The position numbers were made by a program, and so were the translations under genes. Shown here in pieces: positions 7,686-15,415 of a stretch of DNA of 35,165 nucleotides; within the stretch, counting starts at the first letter, position 1, and each line of letters starts with the position of its first letter. Under the pieces are notes generated by a model. It did not search any database and was not told where the DNA came from. It saw nothing but the letters and a program-made list of their open reading frames with translations. The DNA is from Nitriliruptoraceae bacterium (lineage in GTDB: Bacteria > Actinomycetota > Nitriliruptoria > Nitriliruptorales > Nitriliruptoraceae), in contig PWLR01000175.1 in the NCBI GenBank assembly GCA_003558435.1, positions 1-35,165 of the forward strand. The letters are read 5' to 3'.

Positions 7686-9310
7686 CCCCGACGCTGCTCG
7701 GGACCCACGAGCAGCTCCGCGGCGAGGTCCTCGGCCTCGTCGAGGTCGATCCGGACGATGCCGCCATGGGCATGGTGGAACTCGTCGCCGATGCAGGAGG
7801 GCCGGCGGTCCGTTGTACGGGGCCGGTCGCCGACCTCGTCGAGGGGCAGTGCGTGACCGTGGTCGGCCACTGGCAGCAGCACCGGCGACACGGGTGGAGC
7901 TTCGAGGCGGTCTTCTACGAGCGGATCGCGCCGGAGCGGGTGGCCGCGTCCGACGGTTGGATGCGCTCGGTCGCACCCGTGCGGTGGCCCGCGGACGTGG
8001 CCTCGGCCGTGCACGAGCGGTTCGGGCCGCGGGCACCGGAGCTGGCTCGCACCGACCCCTACGGGTTGCTCGCCGTCGATCGGGTCCGCTTCGGCCACGT
8101 GGACGAACTCGGCCGGCACCTCCGGATGCCCATGACCGACCCCGGGCGCGTGCGGGCGGCGGCGACCGCCGCCGTCGCGGCCAGCCGGCGTGCGGGCCAC
8201 GAGCACCTCGCCCACGATGCGCTCGTGGCCGCCACCGCGCGACTGGCAGGGGTCGATCGCCTGATCGCGGCCGACGCCGTCGCTGCGGCCGTCACGCAGG
8301 GGACGCTCGCGACGGAACGGATCGACGACCGCGAGGTCGTGAGCACCCCGGGGGCGCTGCGCGCCGAGCGCGACCTGGCTGCGGGTCTGCTCCGGTTGCT
8401 GCGCGCCGAGCGCCCACGTCTGCGTGAGCGCCTCACCGAGCTGGCGCCCGACGGGCTCGGGCCGGCCGTGCGGGCCACCTTCTCGTGCCCCGTCTCGGTG
8501 CTGACGGGAGGCCGGGGCACCGGTGCGGCTCGGGCCGTGACGGCGATCGTCCGCACCGTCGAGGGTGTGGGGCTCCGTCTGGGGGAGGACCTGGTCATCG
8601 CCGATGCGGCCGCGTGCGGGGACACGGAGTCCGTCCGTGAGCTGGTGGCGGGCATCGGTGACGGCGCCCACCTGCTGGTGGTCGGCGACCTCGACCTGCA
8701 GGTGCCCGAAGGGCCGGGTCAGGTGCTCCGCGACCTCGTCGACTCGGGCGTGGTGCCGGTGACCTCGTTCACCGAGCCCGAGGCGTCGGGACCCGACCCG
8801 TCGGCGTCCACCGGCCGGATCGTCGGGCTGGCGCGCGAGGTGCTCGCCGGTGAGGTCGGGGTCCTGCGCGGGGCCGACGGTGACGTCTTCCTCGCCGAGG
8901 AACCACCGCACGGGGATCCGGTGCGACGGGTCGTGCGTGCGGTGACCCGGCGCATCCCGGAGCACCTCGGTGTCGATCTGGACGGCATCCAGGTGCTGAC
9001 CCCGCGCGATGCGGGACCACTCGGGGCCCACGCCGTCGACGCCGCGATCGCGGACGCGCTCGGCGGGCCCGACCGCCCGTCGATGGCCCGGGCCATCCAC
9101 CGCACCTCGGGACGTACCTGGCCCGTCGCCGTGGTGGTCGTGGACGTCTCGGACCGGGGTGTGGTCGATCGTCGGATGCTCTACACGGCGGTGACCCGGG
9201 CCGAGCGCGCGCTCATCGTGGTCGGCCAGGAGCAGACGGTCCGAGCCGCGGCCCGGTGGCAACGGCCCGTCGATCGTCACACCGGCCTGCGCGCCCGGCT
9301 CCGCAGGTGA
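7682..9310 (+). CDS. RecD2-like protein with degenerate ATPase motifs (pseudo-helicase)
   Basis: 542 residues with RecD2 (SF1B helicase) layout: an N-terminal OB-like part, a helix-hairpin region, then RecA-like domains ending in the family motif VI (LYTAVTRAERALIVVG). The catalytic motifs are eroded. Walker A GGPGTGKT is G276-G-R-G-T-G-A-A283, so the lysine and following Thr are both Ala. Walker B DE is D308-A309. The expected motif Ia segment (APTGRAA-type) and the motif IV EIFRQ are missing. Motif III reads GDLDLQVPEGPGQ instead of GDPDQLPSVGPGQ, and motif V (HRTSGRTW) lacks KSQG. RecD2 proteins are usually about 720 residues. ATP hydrolysis is therefore unlikely; a DNA-binding or scaffolding role is inferred. 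The GTG start at 7682 overlaps the upstream stop. Confidence 0.75.
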   Translation: MTPTLLGTHEQLRGEVLGLVEVDPDDAAMGMVELVADAGGPAVRCTGPVADLVEGQCVTVVGHWQQHRRHGWSFEAVFYERIAPERVAASDGWMRSVAPVRWPADVASAVHERFGPRAPELARTDPYGLLAVDRVRFGHVDELGRHLRMPMTDPGRVRAAATAAVAASRRAGHEHLAHDALVAATARLAGVDRLIAADAVAAAVTQGTLATERIDDREVVSTPGALRAERDLAAGLLRLLRAERPRLRERLTELAPDGLGPAVRATFSCPVSVLTGGRGTGAARAVTAIVRTVEGVGLRLGEDLVIADAAACGDTESVRELVAGIGDGAHLLVVGDLDLQVPEGPGQVLRDLVDSGVVPVTSFTEPEASGPDPSASTGRIVGLAREVLAGEVGVLRGADGDVFLAEEPPHGDPVRRVVRAVTRRIPEHLGVDLDGIQVLTPRDAGPLGAHAVDAAIADALGGPDRPSMARAIHRTSGRTWPVAVVVVDVSDRGVVDRRMLYTAVTRAERALIVVGQEQTVRAAARWQRPVDRHTGLRARLRR

Positions 9311-10068
9311 CGCAACGGGCCGAGCTCTACCGCCGACTGCCACGACAGGAGGACGACGCGTGGTGGCTCGAGCTCGCCCGTGCATCGCCCGACGGTCGGG
9401 TCCTCGAGCTCGGAGCCGGCACCGGTCGGCTCACCTGGGCGCTGTTGGCCGGAGGCGCGCGGGTCGTGGCCGTCGACCACGATGCGGCCATGCTGCACGC
9501 GCTGGGCGACGCCCATGCCGGCAGCGACCTGGAGGTGGTCGAGGCGGATGTGGCCGCGCTGCCGGACGGACCACGGGTCGGGCTCGTCGCCCTGCCGGCG
9601 TCGCTGCTCAACGAGTTGCCGGACGCCGCGGCCCGTCGATCCGCACTGGCGGGTGCGGCCCGTCGGTGCCGGCCCGAGGGCCGTGTGGCGCTCCACCTGC
9701 TCTCACCGTGGTGGTTGGTGGGGCTGTCGGGCACCTCGTCGGGGCGCCTGCTGCCGGCCGACGGGACGGCGCCGGTCGAGGTGACCATCGAAGCGGGGTC
9801 GTTCGAGCCGTGGACGGCGCGACGTCGGGCGACGCTGACCTACGCGTTCGCGGACGGTGCCGTGCTGGTGGACGACCTCGATGCCGCCGTGGTCACACCA
9901 GGGGAGCTCGACGCGGCGATCACGGCCGCCGGGCTGGAGCTCGTCGCGGTCTACGGCTCGATCCCGCCCGCGCCGATCGGCCCGGACGACGTCGCCTGGC
10001 ACCTGCTGCTCAAGCCGGCGGATCGTCCGTCGAGCGGAGCATCGGCGCGTCGGACACGTCGGGCATGA
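9307..10068 (+). CDS. Class I SAM-dependent methyltransferase
   Basis: 253 residues. SAM-binding motif I is VLELGAGTGRLTWALLAGG, followed by an acidic motif II region (VVAVDHDAAML). Further motifs are VVEADVAALP and a post-motif strand (RVALHLLSPWW). This is the Methyltransf_25/11 type fold acting in the cytosol; the substrate is unknown. The start is a GTG at 9307 that overlaps the previous stop in a GTGA; an in-frame upstream GTG/ATG inside the preceding gene is less likely. Third gene of the 6978-10068 operon. Its last 59 bp overlap the 3' end of the convergent SDR gene. Confidence 0.82.
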   Translation: MTQRAELYRRLPRQEDDAWWLELARASPDGRVLELGAGTGRLTWALLAGGARVVAVDHDAAMLHALGDAHAGSDLEVVEADVAALPDGPRVGLVALPASLLNELPDAAARRSALAGAARRCRPEGRVALHLLSPWWLVGLSGTSSGRLLPADGTAPVEVTIEAGSFEPWTARRRATLTYAFADGAVLVDDLDAAVVTPGELDAAITAAGLELVAVYGSIPPAPIGPDDVAWHLLLKPADRPSSGASARRTRRA

Positions 10069-10882
10069 CCATCTCGTCGGGGACCATCGACCACGCCTGT
10101 CCGAAACGTCCCATGTAGGCGAACAGCCCGGCGCCGTCGTTCTGCACGATCTGGCCGTTCAACCACCGGGCCTCGGGCAGGCAGACCAACGCGACCGCCT
10201 CCGAGGCGTCGTCGGGGGTGGCGGCGGCACGCAGCGGATGGGTGCGCTCCTCGGCCGCGATCAGTTTGGCGTGGAACGGACCGGTCATCAGCTGGATCGA
10301 CTCCGTGTCGATGAACCCGGGCAGGACACCCACGGCGGTCACCCCCAACGGGCCCAGTTCGCAGGCCAGGTACTTCACGATCGTCTCCATCCCGGCCTTG
10401 GCCGCGGCGAGCAGCCCGTGGCCGGGGATGTAGCCGACGGTGTCTGCGCCGCTGATCGCCACGATGCGACCGCTGCGGGGTTGCAGCAGCGGGAACGCGA
10501 GCTGGGAGACCAGCAGGAAGTGGCGCACGCTGATCGCGAAGGTCTTGTCGATCTGGTGCATCTTCAGTTCGAGCAGCGGCTTGAACGCCGTGGCGGCGGC
10601 ATTGGCCACCACCACGTCCAACTCGTCGCCGCGGTCGGTCAACCGCTCGAACAGGGCCCGGACGCTGTCCTCCTCGAGCAGGTCGAGCTGCTCCGCGCGG
10701 GAACCGGGGGTCGCGTCGTTGCACGCGGCCACCACCTCGGCGGCCTCGGAGTGTCGCTGCCGGTAGGTGACGATGACCTCGGCACCCATCCCGGCGAGCC
10801 GGCGGGCCGTGGCTGCCCCCAGTCCCCGGGAGCCTCCGGTCACCAGGGCGCGTTGGCCCTCCAGCGGACGGGTGTCGGACAT
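10010..10882 (-). CDS. SDR-family protein lacking the catalytic tyrosine (FabL-like)
   Basis: 290-residue Rossmann protein of the short-chain dehydrogenase family. Cofactor motif TGGSRGLG (15-22), strand motif VVVANAAA, Ser144 in VAISGADT, Lys162 in LLAAAKAG and a PGFIDTESI turn are all visible. The tyrosine of YxxxK would be residue 158, which is Leu. The alternative Yx6K position of FabL-type enoyl reductases (155) is His. Tyr151 is the nearest. The C-terminal half resembles FabL-type enoyl-ACP reductases more than classical ketoreductases. The start ATG (10882) has AGGAG seven nucleotides upstream; an in-frame start at 10915 lacks this. Either a divergent reductase or a non-catalytic SDR. 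Confidence 0.82.
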   Translation of the reverse strand: MSDTRPLEGQRALVTGGSRGLGAATARRLAGMGAEVIVTYRQRHSEAAEVVAACNDATPGSRAEQLDLLEEDSVRALFERLTDRGDELDVVVANAAATAFKPLLELKMHQIDKTFAISVRHFLLVSQLAFPLLQPRSGRIVAISGADTVGYIPGHGLLAAAKAGMETIVKYLACELGPLGVTAVGVLPGFIDTESIQLMTGPFHAKLIAAEERTHPLRAAATPDDASEAVALVCLPEARWLNGQIVQNDGAGLFAYMGRFGQAWSMVPDEMVMPDVSDAPMLRSTDDPPA

Positions 10883-10946
10883 GGTCGCGCTCCTGATCGG
10901 CGGGGAGCCTGCCACACCCGGCGCCCGCGACCCACATCAGCCCGAC

Positions 10947-11228
10947 TCAGCCCGACCCCGGTCCCGGCGACCGCAGCTCGTCGACGACCCGGCCGATCAG
11001 CTCGACCCAATCCGGCAGCAGGCTGGTCAACGTGCGCTCCGAGACGCCGAGCAACAGCAGCCGGCGAACCACGTCCGCGCGGTGTTCACGATGGTCCACG
11101 CGCACGATGTCCCCTCCGGGCACCGGGACATCCACCTCGAACGCACGGAGATCGATCGTCACGATGCCCGCGTGCCCGGCGGCATCGCTGCCTCGATCCC
11201 CGGCGGGGTCCTCTGGCGCTCGCTCCAT
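10947..11228 (-). CDS. Small hypothetical protein
   Basis: Up to 93 residues; the convincing part starts at an in-frame GTG at 11162 (71 residues, VTIDLRAFEVDVPVPGGD...). Codon usage in this frame is strongly G/C at position 3. The C-terminus is an amphipathic helix (SLLPDWVELIGRVVDEL). It lies 65 nt upstream of the SDR gene and 87 nt downstream of the cysteine-rich gene on the same strand, so the three may be co-transcribed. Family not recognised and the start is uncertain. Confidence 0.5.
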   Translation of the reverse strand: MERAPEDPAGDRGSDAAGHAGIVTIDLRAFEVDVPVPGGDIVRVDHREHRADVVRRLLLLGVSERTLTSLLPDWVELIGRVVDELRSPGPGSG

Positions 11229-11315
11229 CGCTTGGAAACCCCACTGTCCGGTGTCCCCGACCTATCGGCAGCCCGCAACGAACGCTTGACCACGGAGAGT
11301 GACATGGCTCGAGGA

Positions 11316-11774
11316 TCAACCGAGCTCGTGGGCGGTTCGGAGCACCTCGCCGCAACCGTCGACGTGGGGGGCCGCGGCGAACCAGCAGTGCCCACTGCCG
11401 TGCCGGGTCTGTCGGCATCGTCGGATCGCCCCGACCGCGCCGGTCAGCGCCTCCTCGAATCGCCGGGTGGCTTCCTCGACCCCGAGCGGCACGGGGTCCG
11501 GGGCATCGCCGGTGACGCGCTCCGACTCGACGCGCGCCAAGCGGTGCACGAGACCGCACCGCTGGCGGTCCGGACTCCCGGCCAGCGCGCACCCGGCGTC
11601 CGTGCAGTCGGCCCGGTCGGGGTCGTGGGCGAGCACGCCCGCGAGCGCCCGGGCGCTGGCCAGCAGCCGGTCCCGGCTCGTTCGTGCCCGGGCGAGTTCG
11701 TCGGGGCCGCAGCGCGCCAGCACCTCCGACGCACGTTCCGGGGTGTACATCGCCCTGCGTCGCATCGCCGTCAT
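11316..11774 (-). CDS. Cysteine-rich hypothetical protein
   Basis: 152 residues, unrecognised. The N-terminus has a helical arginine-rich part (DELARARTSRDRLLASARAL). Two cysteine/histidine groups follow: DCTDAGC with RCGLVHR, and RRCRQTRHGSGHC with HVDGC. Four to seven of these could bind a metal, but the pattern fits no zinc finger I know. No TM helix or signal peptide is seen. Alternative in-frame ATG starts lie 3 and 8 codons later. It diverges from the ATP-grasp gene across a spacer with tandem repeats. Confidence 0.6.
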   Translation of the reverse strand: MTAMRRRAMYTPERASEVLARCGPDELARARTSRDRLLASARALAGVLAHDPDRADCTDAGCALAGSPDRQRCGLVHRLARVESERVTGDAPDPVPLGVEEATRRFEEALTGAVGAIRRCRQTRHGSGHCWFAAAPHVDGCGEVLRTAHELG

Positions 11775-11836
11775 CCTGCTCGCTCCCGACCGGTGGGGAG
11801 CCGCGGCCGGACGCTAGCGGTCGAGGCGGACCCGAC

Positions 11837-11934
11837 CGTGGACCCTCTGCCGTGGACCCTCTGCCGTGGACCCTCTGCCGTGGACCCTCTCCCGGGCCCA
11901 TCGGCTGCGGAGGGGGGCGCTGAAGGAGGTCCAC
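11837..11934. repeat. Four 14-bp tandem repeats plus an inverted half-site
   Basis: CGTGGACCCTCTGC occurs in four head-to-tail copies (11837-11850, 11851-11864, 11865-11878, 11879-11892). The first three are identical; the last has one change (CTCC end). The inverted core GGTCCAC lies at 11928-11934. A 14-bp period does not keep a reading frame, so this is not a protein repeat. It fills much of the 195-bp divergent spacer, 36 nt before the ATP-grasp start. A regulator-binding array or slippage-prone microsatellite are the two readings. Confidence 0.7.
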
Positions 11935-11969
11935 CGTCCGGTCCAGTCCGGCACGGTAGGTTGACGGCC

Positions 11970-13424
11970 ATGAGTGCTCTCTTCGATCGGTACGACACGC
12001 GCGACCTCTTCGACGAGGTCTTCACCGACGACGGGACGGTGCGGCCGCACTACGCGGGGCTGATCGACCGGCTGAGCCGGCTCTCCAGCGAGGATCTCGC
12101 GCGTCGCGAGCGGATCCGCGACGGGATCTTCCGGACCCAGGGGATCACCTTCACGGTCTACGGCGACGACGACGGCGTCGAGCGCACCTTCCCGATGGAC
12201 CTGCTGCCGCGCATCATCCCGGCCGACGAGTGGGCCACGATCGAGTCCGGGGTCGCGCAACGGGTGACCGCCCTCAACCGCTTCCTCGAGGACCTGTACG
12301 TCGGCGAACAGGCGGCGTTGCATGACGGGGTCGTGCCCCGCTGGTTGATCGAGACCGCCGACGACTACGCCCGGGAGGCCTTCGGGATCCCGGTCCCGCA
12401 CGCTGCGCGCTGCCTCGTCTCGGGGGTCGACCTCGTGCGCGACCGGGAGGGCACCTACCGGGTGCTCGAGGACAACCTGCGCAACCCCTCCGGCATCTCG
12501 TACGTGCTGGAGAACCGGGCCGCGATGACCCGCGTGTTGCCGCACGCGTTCGCCGAGCAGCGGGTGCGCCCGGTCGACCACTACGGCCCCATGCTGCTCA
12601 AGGCGCTTCGCGAGGTGGCACCACCCGCGGCCGGCGAGCACCCCGTCGCGGTCGTGCTCACCCCGGGGGTCTTCAACTCGGCCTACTTCGAGCACGCCTT
12701 CCTGGCGAGGCAGATGGGGGCCGAACTGGTCGAGGGCCGGGACCTGGTCGTCGACGAGCACGTGGTCTACATGCGAACCACCCAGGGCCTCGAGCGCGTC
12801 GACGTGATCTACCGGCGCATCGACGACGACTTCCTCGATCCGGTGGTGTTCCGGCCGGATTCGGCGCTCGGGGTGCCGGGTCTGCTGTCGGCCGCGCGCG
12901 CCGGCAACGTCACCATCGCCAACGCGCTCGGCAACGGGGTCGCCGACGACAAGGCGGTCTACGCCTTCGTGCCGGATCTGATCCGGTTCTACCTGGGGGA
13001 GGAGCCGATCCTGCCCAACGTGGAGACGTACCTGCTCTGGGAGGCCGACCAACGCGAGATGGTGATCGACCGCATGGCCGAGCTGGTGGTCAAGCCGGTG
13101 GCGGAGTCGGGCGGCTACGGGATGTTGATCGGCCCGCATGCCACCGACGAGGAGGTCGAACAGATGCGCGTGCGGGTCGCGGCCGACCCGCGTGGCTACA
13201 TCGCGCAGGAGGTCGTGCAGCTCTCGCGGCACCCCACGTTGATGGGGGAGCGGATGGAGGGCCGGCACGTCGACCTGCGTCCCTTCGCCATCGCCGGCGA
13301 GAGCGTCGAGGTGGTGCCGGGCGGGCTGACCCGCGTGGCGTTGCGCAAGGGCTCACTGGTGGTCAACTCGTCGCAGGGCGGCGGATCGAAGGACACCTGG
13401 GTGCTCGAAGACCGGGAGGCCTGA
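11970..13424 (+). CDS. Circularly permuted ATP-grasp protein (COG2308 / DUF404-DUF407)
   Basis: 484 residues. Hallmarks are VLEDNLRNPSGISYVLENR in the N-terminal half, the ATP-grasp parts KPVAESGGYGMLIGP and EVVQLSRHPTL, and the RPFAI strand near the end; the lobes are permuted relative to normal ATP-grasp enzymes. The family is predicted to ligate amino groups to carboxylates (amidoligase), forming peptide-like bonds, but the substrate is unknown. The start is the ATG at 11970. It is followed after 1 nt by the alpha-E gene and then by a transglutaminase-like gene, the classical three-gene module in bacteria. The module's proposed role is making and processing an unknown peptide. Confidence 0.92.
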   Translation: MSALFDRYDTRDLFDEVFTDDGTVRPHYAGLIDRLSRLSSEDLARRERIRDGIFRTQGITFTVYGDDDGVERTFPMDLLPRIIPADEWATIESGVAQRVTALNRFLEDLYVGEQAALHDGVVPRWLIETADDYAREAFGIPVPHAARCLVSGVDLVRDREGTYRVLEDNLRNPSGISYVLENRAAMTRVLPHAFAEQRVRPVDHYGPMLLKALREVAPPAAGEHPVAVVLTPGVFNSAYFEHAFLARQMGAELVEGRDLVVDEHVVYMRTTQGLERVDVIYRRIDDDFLDPVVFRPDSALGVPGLLSAARAGNVTIANALGNGVADDKAVYAFVPDLIRFYLGEEPILPNVETYLLWEADQREMVIDRMAELVVKPVAESGGYGMLIGPHATDEEVEQMRVRVAADPRGYIAQEVVQLSRHPTLMGERMEGRHVDLRPFAIAGESVEVVPGGLTRVALRKGSLVVNSSQGGGSKDTWVLEDREA

Positions 13425-13425
13425 G

Positions 13426-14430
13426 ATGCTCGCGAGACTCGCGGAGAACCTGTTCTGGGCCGGTCGGTACATGGAGCGGGCCGAGGACACCGCGCGCATG
13501 GTCGACGTGACCTACCACACGCTGCTCGAGTCCCCCTACGGCGAGGTGTCGAAGTCCTGGGAACAGCTGTTGGAGGTCCTGCACCTGCGGGCGGGCTTCG
13601 GGGACGGCCCCCTCGATCGGGACCGGGTCGTGAGGTTCCTGGTCGCCGAGCGCAGCAACCCGGGATCGATCACCTCCTCGGTCGCCAAGGCCCGGGAGAA
13701 CACCCGTTCCGTACGCGAACTGGTCAGCACCGAGCTGTGGGAGCACATCAACGACCTGCATCTGGCGCTGTCGTCGCGGGACCTGAGCCGGGACCTCGCG
13801 GATCAGCCCTACGAACTGTTCGCCTCGGTGCGCAAGGCGTCGATGACCATCTACGGGGTGGCCAGCGAGACGATGCCGCGCGACGACGGCTGGCGGTTCA
13901 TGGCGCTGGGCCGGCTGCTCGAACGTGCGCAGATGATCTGCCGTCTGATCGACGTGCGCTACAGCCAGCTGGAGGATCTGGCGGGGCCCTCACAACGGCT
14001 CGCGCCGCTCGGTGCGGAGATCGCCCAGGGCGCCGACCGCACCGACTTCCACCACTGGATGGCGGTGCTGAAGTCGGCCTCGGCGTTCGAGGCCTACCGG
14101 CGCCGCTACCGCTCGTCGATGGATCCGGCCGATGTCGTCGAGTTCCTGTTGCTCGACCCGGACCTGCCCCGGAGCGTGCTGTTCTGTCTCACGGGCTCCA
14201 TGCACCAACTCGAGGCGCTGCGCGAGGGTCGGCCGAGCCGTGCGGCCCGGCAGCTCGGGCTCGCCGCGTCGGCACTGCGCTACCGGGACGTCTCGGAGTT
14301 GTTCGACGTCGGGCTCCACGAGTTCCTCGGTCAGGTCCAGAGCGAGCTCGGACAGGTCGCGGAATCCGTCGCCGACGAGTTCTTCCGCCACCAGCCATCC
14401 GGGGCGATGCACGCCATCGCCACGGCCTGA
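13426..14430 (+). CDS. Alpha-E domain protein (COG2307 / DUF403)
   Basis: 334 residues, almost all alpha-helical. The N-terminal signature LAENLFWAGRYMERAEDTAR and the internal GRLLERAQMICRLIDVRY are diagnostic for the alpha-E family. Proteins of this family always travel with circularly permuted ATP-grasp proteins and are presumed to assist that ligase, but no activity is proven. The ATG follows the previous stop by 1 nt with no independent strong ribosome site beyond the GGAGG in the end of the upstream gene, so translation is coupled. Confidence 0.92.
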   Translation: MLARLAENLFWAGRYMERAEDTARMVDVTYHTLLESPYGEVSKSWEQLLEVLHLRAGFGDGPLDRDRVVRFLVAERSNPGSITSSVAKARENTRSVRELVSTELWEHINDLHLALSSRDLSRDLADQPYELFASVRKASMTIYGVASETMPRDDGWRFMALGRLLERAQMICRLIDVRYSQLEDLAGPSQRLAPLGAEIAQGADRTDFHHWMAVLKSASAFEAYRRRYRSSMDPADVVEFLLLDPDLPRSVLFCLTGSMHQLEALREGRPSRAARQLGLAASALRYRDVSELFDVGLHEFLGQVQSELGQVAESVADEFFRHQPSGAMHAIATA

Positions 14431-14443
14431 CCCGGGAGGGATC

Positions 14444-15394
14444 GTGCGTCTCGACATCCGTTACCTGACACGTTTCCGCTACGGCGGCACGGTCTCGGAG
14501 TCCCAGAACGAGCTGCGCGCCTGCCCGGCCACCGACGACCACCAGCAGCTGGTGCACTACCACGTGACCACGTCGCCCTCGTCGCGTGTGGCCTCCTACT
14601 ACGACTACTGGGGCACACGCGTCGACACCTTCGGGGTCCGATCGCCCCACGACGTGCTGGAGGTCGTCGCCGAGGCCACCGTGGAGACCTACCCCGGGGC
14701 GGCCGCGCCGAGCGACGTGGCCCTGAGCTCGCTCGACGACCGCGGCTTCCGTGACGACCACCAGGAGTTCCTGCAGCGATCGCCGCACGTCGACTGGGGT
14801 GAGGACCTGGCCGTGACCGCGCGGCGGTTGCGCGCGGGGACCTCGGACGTGGTCGGCCTCGCCCACGGCGTGCACGAGCACGTCGCGGCACTCGACTACC
14901 GCGCCGGCTCCACCTACGTGGGGGTCGGGGTCGACGAGGTGTTCGGGGCCGGGGCCGGGGTGTGCCAGGACTTCGCGCACCTCGCCATCGCGATGTACCG
15001 CGAGGTGGGTGTCCCCGCGCGGTACGTGTCGGGCTACCTGTTCACCGTGGACGACGCGACGGGGAGCGACGCCGAGACCGACGAGGTCGAGGTCGAGACC
15101 CACGCATGGGTCGAGGTCGCCGTCCCCGGCTTCGGCTGGCTGGCGCTCGATCCGACCAACGCCCAGGAGGTGGGCGAGCGGCACGTCTCGATCGGCCGCG
15201 GTCGCGATTACGACGATGTCTCGCCGTTCCGGGGCGTGTTCAGCGGACCGGGTGCCCATGAACTGGAGGTCAGTGTGACGATGCGCCGGCTGGCGCTCGA
15301 ACCGCTCGGCGACGTGCCCGGTGGCGGCCGACGCCGGCGAGGCGTCGCACAGCCGGTGCTCTCGGCGGGCGAACACCCGCAGTCGCAGCAGTAG
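14444..15394 (+). CDS. Transglutaminase-like cysteine protease (COG1305)
   Basis: 316 residues: an N-terminal beta domain (RYLTRFRYGGTVSESQNELR) typical of bacterial transglutaminase-like proteins, then the papain-like core. The triad is visible: Cys174 in GAGVCQDFAHLA, His220 in ETHAWVEV and Asp236 in LALDPTNA. No signal peptide, so cytosolic. The GTG start has GGGAGGG upstream. An in-frame upstream reading would overlap the alpha-E gene. In this module the enzyme is thought to be a peptidase or amide-bond transferase acting on the ATP-grasp product. The catalytic assignment is firm, the substrate unknown. Confidence 0.92.
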   Translation: MRLDIRYLTRFRYGGTVSESQNELRACPATDDHQQLVHYHVTTSPSSRVASYYDYWGTRVDTFGVRSPHDVLEVVAEATVETYPGAAAPSDVALSSLDDRGFRDDHQEFLQRSPHVDWGEDLAVTARRLRAGTSDVVGLAHGVHEHVAALDYRAGSTYVGVGVDEVFGAGAGVCQDFAHLAIAMYREVGVPARYVSGYLFTVDDATGSDAETDEVEVETHAWVEVAVPGFGWLALDPTNAQEVGERHVSIGRGRDYDDVSPFRGVFSGPGAHELEVSVTMRRLALEPLGDVPGGGRRRRGVAQPVLSAGEHPQSQQ

Positions 15395-15415
15395 TCCTCG
15401 CGTCAGGATCGAGGG

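Noticed and set aside
9951-10937. Long minus-strand frame over the SDR gene
   Set aside because: Arg/Gly/Pro-rich shadow of the SDR gene in another frame; the SDR frame has clear family motifs.
11086-11934. Minus-strand frame running through the tandem repeats
   Set aside because: Product is Arg/Pro-rich without domain and crosses the cysteine-rich gene in another frame; repeat period is not a multiple of three.
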